A stretch of DNA of 64,000 nucleotides from Ktedonobacter racemifer DSM 44963 (GTDB taxonomy: Bacteria; Chloroflexota; Ktedonobacteria; Ktedonobacterales; Ktedonobacteraceae): positions 2,108,001 through 2,172,000 of the forward strand of contig NZ_ADVG01000003.1 of assembly GCF_000178855.1 (NCBI RefSeq), in the 5' to 3' direction. The notes under the pieces are model-generated. The model was not told the origin of the DNA and did not search any database. It worked only from the letters and a program-made list of their open reading frames with translations. Shown here piece after piece: positions 1 through 8,253 of the stretch; the first letter of the stretch is position 1; each line of letters begins with the position of its first letter. Position numbers and translations under genes: made by a program.

Positions 1-556
1 GGGAGAGAGACAGTCGCAACCATCTCGGTGATTTGCTCCAGACGCACTATCCTGCTGTGGGGAGCGGTAATGCTTCTCCTCATATGGAGGAGAGCGGCAA
101 TGAGGAGGAAACCGCCCAAAACGACTCTCTCACCTAGGAAATCCTTCCCTGGCTCCGCTCTCTCACCTCGCTTCCCATCCTCCTCAAAGGCATTCTCACC
201 GCAGAAGATGCACGTCTTGCTCTCTCCTATGGAGCCGCTGGGATTATTATCTCCAACCACGGCGGTCGCCAACTCGATAGTGTTGTCACGGGCATTGAAG
301 CGCTGCCCGAAGTGGTTGAGGCAGTTGCGGGTCGCTGCGAGGTCTACGTCGATGGTGGCATACGTCGGTCCTTAAGGCACTGGCACTCGGTGCTCGTGCT
401 GTCCTGCTTGGCCGTCCTATTCTCTGGGGCCTGGCAGTCGATGGGGAAAGCGGTGTGTATCATGTCTTACAGCTGTTACGCGCTGAATTCGAACTGGCTA
501 TGGCTCTGGCAGGCTGCCCGACTCTCTTGAGCATCACTCGCTCTCTCGTCAGATAG
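1..556 (+). pseudogene. FMN-dependent 2-hydroxy-acid oxidase, C-terminal remnant
   Basis: Conceptual translation gives the C-terminal half of an FMN-dependent alpha-hydroxy-acid dehydrogenase/oxidase: RERDSRN at the left edge, then a WLRSLTSLPILLKGI strand, the SNHGGRQLD motif (about 261-287) that contains the family catalytic His, and VDGGIRR followed by ALALGARAVLLGRPILWGL. The gene is broken. An in-frame TAG sits near 136 where the family normally has Trp, and after VDGGIRR near 367 the frame shifts and the usual GTD residues are missing. The second frame ends at TAG 554-556. In the family these enzymes oxidise lactate, glycolate or similar acids in the cytoplasm. The 5' half lies outside the window. 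Identity is confident from the motifs; loss of function is inferred from two independent lesions. Confidence 0.8.
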
Positions 557-707
557 GAAGAGCAACGATCACGAGGACTGCCAATCCTTGTCCAGCATTC
601 TCCTGAACGCTACGGATCTTCCAGGAGAAACTACCCCGGAAGACTTTTTTGCTTACTTTGGATTGACCAAACGCATCAGGCATCATACAGCGCGGTATCG
701 GGTATGA

Positions 708-827
708 GCCACCATACACTTGAGATGGAACCAATGACCACGTGTGTGGACGGAAGCAACATTTTGCTCCCCAGCTTGTTGGGGGTCCGAAATTACCAAA
801 ATTTGGTATTCTATTATTTGTAGAATT
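708..827. repeat. 120-bp dispersed repeat, copy 1
   Basis: Nearly the same sequence recurs at 53784-53903 in the same orientation. It ends in two adjacent palindromes: ACCAAAATTTGGT (795-807) and a second one with ATTCTA/TAGAAT arms (about 809-826). The rest of the gene-free interval 557-902 shows nothing else recognisable. The palindromes could be operator or transposon-end sequences; neither is proved. Confidence 0.75.
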
Positions 828-902
828 ACCTGTTCAAAAAAAACTAGGATGGCAAACCTGATCTGCAGGGGCGGTGTTCCAAAAATATTTTGAAGTTAAC
901 GA

Positions 903-1427
903 TCAGGAGATCTCTGACACTTTTGGCAACGTATTTGAGCTATGTAGCTCAGTTTTTCGAGAAAGAAAAAAAAGACAACTTCCGAGAGAAAGGAGGAAAC
1001 CGATCGGTGCAAGCCAGAAGTTTGGACCAAAAGAGAAAGACAGAGCTGGAAGGTGACGACTGGGCATGCCAAAGCCAGCAAAAACCATGGTGAATAAGTC
1101 AAAGATCAAGCTCATGAGGAAACCGAGAACAGCAAGAACGATACTGAACCCCAACAATGCTCTGGACTTCTTTCCTCTTCTGAGAAGCACGCTGAACGCA
1201 GCTCCCATTGGGAGAAGAATTGCGAGCCAGTAAAGCACCACCGCTCCCGCAACAAAGTACTGAATATTTGGAGGCGATGTTACTGCCATACCCCAAAGTG
1301 ATTGTGACCTTGCGACATCATATGAGTTGACAAAGATATACGGTAGGAAGAAATTGATAAGTACTACAGCGGGACCCACGATGCCAAAAATTGCCCAAAT
1401 AAGATGAGAAGAAGGTCTACCTGACAT
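903..1427 (-). CDS. four-helix integral membrane protein, unknown function
   Basis: This 174-residue protein has four clear hydrophobic segments: about 10-32, 56-82, 86-112 and 134-154. The tail after the last helix is short and polar. A good ribosome-binding site (AAAGGAAATAAA before ATG) supports the start at 1427. I recognise no family motif, only a small polytopic membrane protein. It stands alone between the 120-bp repeat at 708-827 and a hairpin at 1709-1745. In the related locus at 53.9 kb the repeat and hairpin lie about 40 bp apart with no such gene between them, so this gene was either inserted here or lost there. Confidence 0.65.
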   Translation of the reverse strand: MSGRPSSHLIWAIFGIVGPAVVLINFFLPYIFVNSYDVARSQSLWGMAVTSPPNIQYFVAGAVVLYWLAILLPMGAAFSVLLRRGKKSRALLGFSIVLAVLGFLMSLIFDLFTMVFAGFGMPSRHLPALSFSFGPNFWLAPIGFLLSLGSCLFFLSRKTELHSSNTLPKVSEIS

Positions 1428-1708
1428 TTTATTTCCTTTAAGCCAATCAGCAATGACTAATCATAGACGCAGCAGTTCCCACTGGCTAGAGTGGCTCTCC
1501 TCTTCGGCGAAATGCGGAGGTGAGATTTGGCGCTCTCCTTCCATTGGCCTCAGATGGAAAAACCTTGGTATGGGTATGAACAGCCCTTTTTCCGCGCACT
1601 ACGGCAGCAATCAGCTTTTTAACCAGATTGTTAGTTTTCAGTATACCCCATTTAGATCAGGTTTGCCTTCCTTGAAAAAAAGAGCTCTTGAAAAGTGCCT
1701 CTGGATTC

Positions 1709-1745
1709 CTCCGGGCACTGCGCTCTTCAGAGGCAGTGCCCGGAG
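1709..1745 (-). terminator. 13-bp perfect hairpin downstream of a degraded gene end
   Basis: Arms 1709-1721 and 1733-1745 pair perfectly (CTCCGGGCACTGC with GCAGTGCCCGGAG) around an 11-nt loop containing CTTCAGAG. The counterpart at 53941-53986 has a different stem sequence but nearly the same loop. Both follow the same C-terminal coding remnant on the minus strand, as expected of a terminator. Confidence 0.6.
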
Positions 1746-1766
1746 GAATGTCTCATAGCGTATCTT

Positions 1767-1847
1767 TTAGGAACGCCTGCTTTTCTCTTGCTGGAGACGT
1801 GCTCTCATTTCTTCTGCTTTCAAGCCTTTTCTTGAGGTGGCGTCTTC
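1767..1847 (-). pseudogene. C-terminal scrap matching the pseudogene at 54.0-54.3 kb
   Basis: The minus strand reads EDATSRKGLKAEEMRARLQQ EKSRRS then TAA, and is closed upstream by an in-frame TAG at 1848-1850. Its last 15 codons match the end of the frameshifted gene at 53996-54263 (EEEMRALLQQEQRRRS). The remainder of the parent gene is absent here, replaced by the 165-codon gene that ends at 1848. Apart from this scrap and the hairpin, the gap 1428-1847 contains nothing I can identify. Confidence 0.55.
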
Positions 1848-2345
1848 CTACTCACCCTGGTTGTCAGGAATCTCTTGCTTTGCATGGGCTGTTCCTGATA
1901 CCTGTTCACAATAGCGTTTCGCCTCCTCTCCTCCAAAGAAGCCAGCGAGGATGGCCTGAGCGTCAAAATGCTGGCCAAAGCACGTCATGCCACCTGGGGC
2001 AAACGAGAGTATCGCTAGAGCCTGTGCAACATGATTGAAGAGCTTAGCAGTTTCTCCTCTCACCTGGCTTCCAAAGAGGAGGACATCTCCCTTTGATGCA
2101 AGCAGTGTTCCTACCTGACGGGCTGCTTCCAGGTCATTCTCATCGGGACCCTGCCGTTCATAGAGTCCTAGCACACGAAGAGGAACGGCGGCACTGAGCG
2201 CAATGGCGAGATGGCTTGAGGCAACTGAAGAACGCTCAGTGAAGAGCGGCGGTGCACCCCGGGGAGGATGAGATATTCCCCCCTCCTGGCTCGCCGCCGC
2301 TCTTCGCTCGGCGCGGCGTTGGCGTTTTGCCTGTCGGTCTGACAT
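1848..2345 (-). CDS. hypothetical protein, basic N-terminus
   Basis: The protein has 165 residues. Residues 1-20 are very rich in Arg, Lys and Ala (QAKRQRRAERRAAA) and the rest is a mixed alpha/beta-looking globular region (about 40-150) with no motif I recognise. The start at 2345 is supported by AAAAAAGGAGAGAAAGT before ATG. A strong hairpin (2371-2414) lies just 25 bases upstream of the start, so transcription arriving from the seven-gene block upstream on this strand must pass it. No counterpart exists near the second copy of the block. Real gene likely; function unknown. Confidence 0.6.
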   Translation of the reverse strand: MSDRQAKRQRRAERRAAASQEGGISHPPRGAPPLFTERSSVASSHLAIALSAAVPLRVLGLYERQGPDENDLEAARQVGTLLASKGDVLLFGSQVRGETAKLFNHVAQALAILSFAPGGMTCFGQHFDAQAILAGFFGGEEAKRYCEQVSGTAHAKQEIPDNQGE

Positions 2346-2370
2346 ACTTTCTCTCCTTTTTTAACACAAC

Positions 2371-2414
2371 AATGCCTCCTGCCCAGCCGTGATCATGGCC
2401 GGGCAGGAGGCATT
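2371..2414 (-). terminator. 14-bp perfect hairpin in the leader of the 165-aa gene
   Basis: Arms 2371-2384 (AATGCCTCCTGCCC) and 2401-2414 pair perfectly. On the minus strand a U-rich stretch follows, then the ribosome-binding site of the 165-codon gene. It lies about 230 bases beyond the end of the DUF2695-like gene. The other gene-free sequence between 2346 and 2645 shows nothing notable. Confidence 0.75.
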
Positions 2415-2645
2415 CCTTTTCCATGACAAGAACATACAGATGACGTGTCTTCTCTGTGTGTTTGTCGTCTTGATGATGTTCCCCTGTTTTCCCTCCTACC
2501 TGTCTGTAGCTGTGCGCTTGAGATACAGCAGGAACGTGATCCGATTGTCATGTGCTTCGCGCTCTTGCTGGAATCAAAGCAGTACAACACAGTGGGAGTG
2601 GAGAGGGAAGAGAAGAAGATGATGAAATGCGCGCAGAGAAACTGG

Positions 2646-2891
2646 CTAGGGTGTGGGCCAGTCAATGAGCGTTGAGAGGATGCCACAATCGCAGGTGATC
2701 CCTAGCGCTCTCAACTGCTCCAGGTGGCTTTCGACATTCAGACCCTGACGCCTCAGCCAGATGGCTGTATGCTCAAAGGTGTGGTTACACCTGTAGCGCC
2801 ACCCCTTCTTGCTCGGCCTGGCATGGCACTGCTGGGGTTCTTGCAACCAGGTAGAGAGCGCGTCAAATTGGCGTTGATCCAACATCGTCAC
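2646..2891 (-). CDS. DUF2695-like small protein
   Basis: The 81-residue product carries a pattern I associate with DUF2695: a Cys-His segment (CNHTFEHTAIWLRRQGLN, about 36-53) followed by a helix and a C-terminal CDC motif (GITCDCGIL, about 65-73). The likely start is GTG at 2891, whose GTGA overlaps the stop of the protease gene upstream, which implies translational coupling; ATG at 2885 is the alternative. Biochemical function of the family is unknown to me. It is the last gene of block copy 1. Copy 2 lacks it and ends with a terminator after the protease, so this gene is either an addition here or a loss there. Confidence 0.65.
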   Translation of the reverse strand: MTMLDQRQFDALSTWLQEPQQCHARPSKKGWRYRCNHTFEHTAIWLRRQGLNVESHLEQLRALGITCDCGILSTLIDWPTP

Positions 2892-4243
2892 GCCGTCCCT
2901 CCCATCGTGCTCCCATTACCGCTTTCGCTGTCCTCTGGAGAAGGTGCCCGCTGAGCCTCTCTCCTATCTTGGAGAGGATTCACCGGAGTGGAGAGCGAGC
3001 CTTCATAGCTGATCTCAGCACACCTGATCCAGGACAGCAGGAAGAGTTGCCACGCGACCTCAAGCAGCGTGGTATCTACCCCTCTGGGAAACAGGAACCA
3101 GACGGCCCTGGGGAGACGTTTCTGACAGTCTGGGAGCATCTCCGGGTCTATCCAGGGTGTGATCTCGGTCAGCACCTCTGTCCAGGGAGTGAAGAAGAGA
3201 TGGAGACAGTAGAGCCTTGCCGGATGGGTAACTTGCTCTTGCTTTGAGAACAGTTCGTCAAAACACTGCCAGTTCATCCGCAGGGCATAGCCATGAGCCT
3301 CGAAGCAAAGCTGGTTGACCAGAGCAATGGCCTCTTGAAGCGATACCTCATCCTGCACCACCTGGCGACTTCGCTCATAGGACATCGTTCCCAACGTCAC
3401 CACCTGCCAGGACAGCGTGGCGAGACGGGTGCGCAGCACCTCTTCCTGGCGGGCACAGGAGGTGAGGGTCCGCCGGAGCATCTCTACTGCGTTTGCCAGA
3501 AGTGAGCCTTCTCCCAGGCGAGAGAGGGGACCAAAGAGTATGTCAGGATCAGGATCGTCCTCGAGCTCATGCACCAGTTCCCAGCAGGCATGCAGCATGC
3601 AGCGATCAAAGGTGAGCACCTCCATGAGCAAACCAGGGTCAGTGTTGGCCCCTGTGAGCACATCATGGAGCAACTCACCCGCCCATCCCCGTACATTGGC
3701 TTCGAGCCAGAGTTGCTTGAGGGCACGCTCTGTCCGCTCGGTATCGGTACTCCCAAGAATGGCAGAGGCGGCGAGGCGCTGCTGCAAACACGCCTCCACC
3801 TCTTCCAGGAGCCCTGCAACGATCTCCTCCGAGAAGAGATGCCCCATCTCCCACGCGTGGGCCAGGGCAATGGCCCGTTTCCAGGTTGCCCGCTCTTCCT
3901 CCCACTCCTCTTCGAAGGACGCATAGGGCAGTTGAGGAGGACATTGAGCATGTGCCAGTTCGTGTAACAGGGTTCGCAGGGCCTGCTCCTCTGGTGCGTC
4001 AGGGGCATACCAAACCCAGATGTCATGATCCTCGATAGAATAGGCTCCCGCAGCGCGGAAATCCAGTGGCTGACGTACCACCAGAAGGTCGCGCATCCCT
4101 ATCCCCGCGACTTTGGCACACTCCCACAGGTGGAGGAACGCGTCAGGTGGCGGATCGATCAGGGGATCAGGTGCCTCTGGAGGCAGCGATGCACGCAGCT
4201 CCTGGAGTTGACGAGTGAACGTAGTAGATGGGCGGTTATGCAT
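2888..4243 (-). CDS. HExxH putative zinc protease, block copy 1
   Basis: The 451-residue protein has a zincin signature near residues 130-160: LRTLLHELAHAQCP, followed by a Glu-rich helix (FEEEWEEERATW) that could supply the third zinc ligand. The preceding strand (HDIWVWYAP) and this helix order resemble ImmA/IrrE-type metalloproteases, but the long C-terminal region (about 200-451, mostly helical) matches nothing I know. The start at ATG 4243 lies inside the end of the TPR gene (8-bp overlap) with GGGACGAGG upstream, so the two are probably coupled. A longer reading frame continues to 4663, but it lies over the TPR gene and is rejected. The second copy (57151-58479) starts with GTG. A role in cleaving a regulator or partner protein is plausible but only inferred. 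Confidence 0.75.
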   Translation of the reverse strand: MHNRPSTTFTRQLQELRASLPPEAPDPLIDPPPDAFLHLWECAKVAGIGMRDLLVVRQPLDFRAAGAYSIEDHDIWVWYAPDAPEEQALRTLLHELAHAQCPPQLPYASFEEEWEEERATWKRAIALAHAWEMGHLFSEEIVAGLLEEVEACLQQRLAASAILGSTDTERTERALKQLWLEANVRGWAGELLHDVLTGANTDPGLLMEVLTFDRCMLHACWELVHELEDDPDPDILFGPLSRLGEGSLLANAVEMLRRTLTSCARQEEVLRTRLATLSWQVVTLGTMSYERSRQVVQDEVSLQEAIALVNQLCFEAHGYALRMNWQCFDELFSKQEQVTHPARLYCLHLFFTPWTEVLTEITPWIDPEMLPDCQKRLPRAVWFLFPRGVDTTLLEVAWQLFLLSWIRCAEISYEGSLSTPVNPLQDRREAQRAPSPEDSESGNGSTMGGTA

Positions 4244-5141
4244 GCCTCGTCCCTCGCCTAGCAGGTGTCGTAGTGGAGACTGCAAACTGTGTGCCCAAGC
4301 GTTGCATGACGACGAAGAGGCAATCGGCCAGTGCCTGGTCTTCTGGCATCTCGTGTAATGCTCGCCAGAGGTCATGATAGGCCGCCTGCCAGTGCTGCTG
4401 TTTGGCGTGGAGTAACCCGCGAATGGAGAAGAAGCGAGCGCACGTGGGATGCAGTTCAATCGCGGCGTTGAGATCCTCGATGGCTTGTTGATGGTACTGT
4501 AAGAGAGAGCATACCCCGCCACGCTGCGCGAAGAGTTCGGCATAGGCCTCCGCCCGTTCCTCCTGTCGTGGCAGGCGTGGATCAGGAGTGGTGGGGGAGA
4601 GGACCTCGGTGAGGACCCGGTAGGCCTTGCGCAGGTGGTTGAGCTGCACGAGGACCTTCGCAAAGTACCAGGTGAACGCTAAGCGGTCGTATTCCTGTGG
4701 GTGGAACCAGGCCCGCGCCTGTTTCCAGAGCGGGAGCGCATCCGGGTAGCGTTCCTGTTCCGTGGCGAGGATTGCAAGCACGAGGCAGGCGAGTCCTTCC
4801 AGTCGCCTCGTTGTCGTTCCACCGCGTTGTAGGAGCGCATGCAGATCCTGCCGTGCCTGCTCAGGGGCTCCAAGGAGGGCATAGGCCGTCCCGCGTTGTA
4901 AAAGCAGGCGTTGGGTGCGCTCTTTGTTCAGGAAGATGCGTGGGTTGGACAGAGGGTGTCTCAGGTGGGCAGACCAGGTGGTCATGTGCTCAGAGAGGCG
5001 TGTGCGTTCAACGGTCCCCTCCTCGCTCACGGAGGAGAAGACCTCGGTGAGCGGGTGGGTTGGATGCAGGGTGAGGATCTGGCGCAATGCGTATCCAACC
5101 TCTGAGGCAAGGGTGGGTGTTGGTGATGAAAATGTGGGCAT
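4236..5141 (-). CDS. TPR-repeat protein, block copy 1
   Basis: The 301-residue protein is helical throughout, with tetratricopeptide-like units: RLLLQRGTAYALLGAPEQAR (about 78-97), a middle group (LACLVLAILATEQERYPDAL) and a C-terminal pair (QQAIEDLNAAIELHPTCARF and SIRGLLHAKQQHWQAAYHDL, about 218-258). TPR solenoids bind other proteins, so a scaffold or sensor role for the neighbouring protease is a reasonable inference. The start at 5141 has GAAAGGAC about 13 bases upstream, the spacing used across this gene set. The stop overlaps the protease start. The copy at 58472-59389 is closely similar. Confidence 0.8.
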   Translation of the reverse strand: MPTFSSPTPTLASEVGYALRQILTLHPTHPLTEVFSSVSEEGTVERTRLSEHMTTWSAHLRHPLSNPRIFLNKERTQRLLLQRGTAYALLGAPEQARQDLHALLQRGGTTTRRLEGLACLVLAILATEQERYPDALPLWKQARAWFHPQEYDRLAFTWYFAKVLVQLNHLRKAYRVLTEVLSPTTPDPRLPRQEERAEAYAELFAQRGGVCSLLQYHQQAIEDLNAAIELHPTCARFFSIRGLLHAKQQHWQAAYHDLWRALHEMPEDQALADCLFVVMQRLGTQFAVSTTTPARRGTRHA

Positions 5142-5191
5142 GATGTAACCAAAGTCCTTTCTTACTGAAGCATATTGTCTGATGGTGCTGT

Positions 5192-5228
5192 GCCAGAGGG
5201 AGAGTGGTGCTGTTTCGCTCCCCCTGGC
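5192..5228 (-). terminator. conserved intergenic hairpin before the TPR gene
   Basis: Arms 5192-5202 and 5218-5228 pair with one mismatch. Copy 2 has the same element at 59449-59490 with a longer loop. No U-run follows, so it may be a processing or attenuation structure rather than a simple terminator. Confidence 0.5.
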
Positions 5229-5246
5229 TGGTCTTTGGGGTGATGG

Positions 5247-6008
5247 TTAGTCCTCGCCTGCACGAGCCATGGCGCAGAGCACGCCATAGAAGGCCTGGGC
5301 GCATTGGAGGGGATCAGGCGTGGATGGGAGCGTGACCCCACATCGCGCGCACAGATCTGAGAGACGCAGCCCGAGTTCGCCGAAATAGGCGCGAGTGTGA
5401 GCGCGTAGATCGTCCATTTGTATGGAGAGAGGTGGAAGCTGCAAACGCTTAGCGGCAGCTTCCAATCGCGCCACAACATAGTCGCGCTGGAACGTGAGCA
5501 AGAAGCGATCATGGCAAGCCTGGATGAGTTGGCCCCATACTTCGGTAAGGAGTGGCGCCGAAGCCAGTTGAGCCACCGAGAGACCAAATGCTTCGCAGCG
5601 CGCGAACGAGATGGGTTCCGTTGGGCGAATGACAAGATGCTCAATGGGCATGCCTGTGTGATTAACCAGTGTGACGGCAATAATCTCGGCATCATCTGTG
5701 AGCCCGGCGGTGGTGAGGTGGAACACGGCCAGATCGGGACGTGTCAGCATCTCTTGCGCCCAGTGGATCTCCTGCAAGGGTGGCAGTGGTGGCAGGGTAT
5801 GCAGAGCGTAACGCAAGTGACCAATCTCCTGCTGCATGCGGATCTGGATCTGCATGAGCAGTTGCCCGAGTTGTTCGCGTCTCTGTGTTCGCGCTTTGTG
5901 AGAGAGACCTGAGGGCACAGGGCTTGCCTGTTGCTCTTCTTCCAGGAGGGCACGTGCTTGCTCGATGGCTTGCTGGTAATCAAAGCGTGGTGGGTTGGTA
6001 TGTGTCAT
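5247..6008 (-). CDS. DnaQ-fold pseudo-exonuclease, block copy 1
   Basis: Residues about 90-200 follow the DEDD 3'-5' exonuclease layout (ribonuclease T/DnaQ type), but the catalytic residues are replaced. The ExoI motif, normally DxET, reads VFHLTTAGL, so both the Asp and the Glu are gone. The ExoIII-like segment reads FGLSVAQL without the usual His. The N-terminal 80 residues are a helical extension with many Gln and Arg. The chosen ATG at 6008 gives normal spacing from AAAGGAA; ATG 6014 abuts that motif and is less likely. Copy 2 (59507-60271) has the same ExoI loss, so the fold is kept without the active site. A nucleic-acid- or nucleotide-binding regulatory role is inferred. Confidence 0.65.
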   Translation of the reverse strand: MTHTNPPRFDYQQAIEQARALLEEEQQASPVPSGLSHKARTQRREQLGQLLMQIQIRMQQEIGHLRYALHTLPPLPPLQEIHWAQEMLTRPDLAVFHLTTAGLTDDAEIIAVTLVNHTGMPIEHLVIRPTEPISFARCEAFGLSVAQLASAPLLTEVWGQLIQACHDRFLLTFQRDYVVARLEAAAKRLQLPPLSIQMDDLRAHTRAYFGELGLRLSDLCARCGVTLPSTPDPLQCAQAFYGVLCAMARAGED

Positions 6009-6030
6009 ATACATTTCCTTTCAGACAAAG

Positions 6031-6069
6031 GACGACAGCCTCTCACTATGCATGTGGGAAGCTGTCGTC
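6031..6069 (-). terminator. leader hairpin of the pseudo-exonuclease gene
   Basis: GACGACAGCC on the left pairs with GCTGTCGTC on the right, with G-U or A-C compensations relative to copy 2 (60294-60330), where the stem is 14 perfect pairs. It lies directly upstream of the GAAAGGA ribosome-binding site. Confidence 0.6.
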
Positions 6070-6167
6070 ACCAGAAAACAATGGGGAGAGTGTTGCATGC
6101 CTGGGAGATCGTGAGGAATGCTCAGAGGAGAGAGCGTTGGAGGGAATCCCGCTCCCTTTTCACTGTG

Positions 6168-6209
6168 CCTCTTCAGGGGGAATTTGCGAGATCTGTATCC
6201 CTGAAGAGG
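6168..6209. terminator. conserved hairpin downstream of the ArsR gene
   Basis: CCTCTTCAGGG (6168-6178) pairs perfectly with CCCTGAAGAGG (6199-6209). A T-run follows on the plus strand and the ArsR stop codon lies 10 bases away on the minus strand. Copy 2 has the same stem at 60432-60472 and a related loop (GCAGATCTCG). Probably the ArsR gene terminator or a processing site. Confidence 0.6.
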
Positions 6210-6219
6210 TTTTTTGTGT

Positions 6220-6630
6220 TTAACGTTGATCCTCACGTCTCTGCTGCAGCAGGTGTTCAACGGAGGACAGGGCCTCGCGTATCTCTTTCAACTTGTCGGG
6301 CAAGATGTAGTAGTAGTTATGCGTTCCCAGGCGTTTCACTCCAATCAGTTTGGCAAACAGCAAGAGCCGCAAATGATGCGAGACGACGGGCTGACTGCGC
6401 GGGATTCGTTCAACCAGTTCACTCACACAGAGGTTGCCGCCTTCTTGAGCGAGCAAGCGGAGCAAACGAAACCGGACGGGGCTGGCGAGGGCCTCAAGCA
6501 GGAGCACGAGCCCTGCGTCCTCTTCCAATCCTGCTTCTCTCCAATCGGTGTTCTCACGCGGCGTTGAGGCTGTCTCCGCGACGGAAGGCATGAGCGAGAG
6601 ATGCAGGGAACGTTGTTGCTGTGTGTTCAT
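6220..6630 (-). CDS. ArsR-family transcriptional regulator, block copy 1
   Basis: The 136-residue protein has a typical ArsR winged helix at about 40-125: LLEALASPVRFRLLRLLAQE for the first helices, then LCVSELVERI and a recognition helix SQPVVSHHLRLL, then a wing GVKRLGTHNYYYI. No cysteine metal-binding motif of the CVCD type is visible, so it is probably not a classical metal sensor. The N-terminal 40 residues are a polar extension. GAAAGGAT lies about 13 bases before ATG 6630. It sits in the middle of the block and is the obvious candidate to regulate it. Copy 2 is about 93 percent identical by eye. Confidence 0.85.
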   Translation of the reverse strand: MNTQQQRSLHLSLMPSVAETASTPRENTDWREAGLEEDAGLVLLLEALASPVRFRLLRLLAQEGGNLCVSELVERIPRSQPVVSHHLRLLLFAKLIGVKRLGTHNYYYILPDKLKEIREALSSVEHLLQQRREDQR

Positions 6631-6639
6631 AAGACGTGT

Positions 6640-7350
6640 TTATCCTTTCTTCGGTGTGTTGGTTGAAGGAGTGTGGTCTTCGTTGCGGGTAAAGGGGCCG
6701 TCGGTGTACTGACAGAGTGGACAGACCAGGGTCAGGGTGCGCTGTGTTTGCTGATCCACATGGGGTGTGAGCCAGCTTTCACAATGGGGGCAAGAGGGAG
6801 ACTCCTGCATGAACCCCAATGCCGTGGAAGGCAGGCTGGCAACCGGTTTCAGTGGCACAATGACCTCTGTCTGCGCCGCGAGCCAGTGGCGAACCGCATC
6901 GGCGGTCTGTCCCCGCAGTTCCAGGGTCTGGATGGAGGAGGTTGCGGCATCTCCTATGAGTGGATCTGGCAGTGAGTTATAGCGCAGGAGGAGGGTAGTG
7001 TCGCCCTCAATGGCGCTTTCCAGCAGTTCGCAGATGTGTGCGCGTGAGAGCAGGTGGGTGCCGAGCTGGAGAAACGGTCGAGGAATCGAGGGACGCGCGT
7101 GGAGATACCAGTTGAGCAGGACCTCCTGGTCGGCTGGGTCTTGAATCAAAAGTGGTGCCAGACGCTCGCCTGCGAACACGACCTCGATCCCCGGTGCAAG
7201 CAGGCGGGAGCGATGATCGATGAGGGTGACCATGTGTTCGCGATCAAGGATGCGCCCACCCAGTGGAAGATATCGGTAGGACTGGTTCTCGTAGTGGGCC
7301 TTGTCGTCAGCCTCAAGAGATGTATATGTGTCATGGTGGGTCTCAGACAT
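6640..7350 (-). CDS. unknown protein with C-terminal zinc ribbon, block copy 1
   Basis: The 236-residue protein ends with two CxxC knuckles (SCPHCESW and LVCPLCQY, about 187-220), a zinc-ribbon arrangement. The first 180 residues are a mixed alpha/beta region without a motif I can name; LPLGGRILDREH and EVIVPLKP are conserved in copy 2 (60903-61619). The stop is 9 bases from the ArsR start, indicating one transcript. GAAAGGAC lies about 13 bases before ATG 7350, an unusually long but conserved spacing. Possibly nucleic-acid or protein binding via the ribbon; otherwise unknown. Confidence 0.7.
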   Translation of the reverse strand: MSETHHDTYTSLEADDKAHYENQSYRYLPLGGRILDREHMVTLIDHRSRLLAPGIEVVFAGERLAPLLIQDPADQEVLLNWYLHARPSIPRPFLQLGTHLLSRAHICELLESAIEGDTTLLLRYNSLPDPLIGDAATSSIQTLELRGQTADAVRHWLAAQTEVIVPLKPVASLPSTALGFMQESPSCPHCESWLTPHVDQQTQRTLTLVCPLCQYTDGPFTRNEDHTPSTNTPKKG

Positions 7351-7447
7351 AACGGTATGATGTCCTTTCTATACGTGCGTTGTTGGTGAGACGTTGATCT
7401 TGAGAGTGAGGCGCGATGGAGGGCTGCGGCAACGGGGAAGGGAATGG

Positions 7448-8221
7448 CTAGTCATGGACAGGAGCTCTCTGCATGGTCTGTTGTGGGATATCCTGGCAGG
7501 GCGGTGTGTGCGAGGGCAATGGCAGTGAGGTGACCTGAAGGGGACGCGCTGTGTAAAAGGTGATCAGTTGAGTCATACGTCTGGCAAGGGCGCGATGTAC
7601 TGCGGGTGGGAGGTGTTCCAGTTGTTGCCAATCGGTGAGGGCCGCGAGCCGATGGAGCCGTGGGAGCAGAAGAGGAGGCAGCAGACGCAATGGCGCGGGA
7701 GGGAGCGGAATGCTCCAGATAACGTAGCCTGTGCAATACGTACTCACCTGACAGTGGCGCGTTCTCACCCCGCCTTCGATCCTGATCAGGAGTTGATCAG
7801 TATAGCGCCAGGTGCGAAAGCCAGAGGGGATGAGAGCCCTGGGACGTGTCGGTGGCGCAGGCGGGATGTGGGCAAAATCGAGATACTGGCGTCGCCACTC
7901 CTGCTGCCACCACTCGGCGAGGTGCTGCTCCATCTCCTCATTGAACGGAGTGAGGACCTTGTCGCGATAGGGCAGAAAGAAGCGAGAGGGTTGAGGGAGG
8001 GAGCCAAAGGGCTGAAAGAGGTGTTTGGGGGTGTCAAAGCCCTCGATACGGGCGAGTACTTGCTCAGGAAAGACACGTCGGTAGCCGTGTTCCTGCTCTG
8101 TCACGTGAGATGGGTCACAGGTAAACTCCACAAACCAGTCTCGGGCTGTCATTTTGTAGAGGCTGGTGAAGGCCTCTATTTCTTTGAGCAGAAAGCGATA
8201 GCGGGTATCTTCTCGACGCAT
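7448..8221 (-). CDS. unknown 258-aa protein, block copy 1, first gene
   Basis: The start was set at ATG 8221 (MRREDTRYRF), which has AAAGGAG upstream and matches copy 2; the frame is open to 8320 but that part overlaps the leader hairpin. The product is rich in aromatic and basic residues (RYRFLLKEIEAF, TARDWFVEF, FRTWRYTDQLLIRIEGG) and in Pro/Leu toward the C-terminus. No catalytic motif is recognised. It is the first gene of the block and is preceded by a strong intrinsic terminator with a T5 run only about 20 bases from the ribosome-binding site. Function unknown. Confidence 0.7.
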   Translation of the reverse strand: MRREDTRYRFLLKEIEAFTSLYKMTARDWFVEFTCDPSHVTEQEHGYRRVFPEQVLARIEGFDTPKHLFQPFGSLPQPSRFFLPYRDKVLTPFNEEMEQHLAEWWQQEWRRQYLDFAHIPPAPPTRPRALIPSGFRTWRYTDQLLIRIEGGVRTRHCQVSTYCTGYVIWSIPLPPAPLRLLPPLLLPRLHRLAALTDWQQLEHLPPAVHRALARRMTQLITFYTARPLQVTSLPLPSHTPPCQDIPQQTMQRAPVHD

Positions 8222-8253
8222 AGGAATGCTCCTTTCATAAAAGGCATGAAAAA

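Noticed and set aside
4244..4663. Open 5' extension of the protease reading frame
   Set aside because: It lies across the TPR gene in another frame, is Ser/Arg/Pro-rich as antisense-type shadows are, and the ATG at 4243 has a ribosome-binding site.
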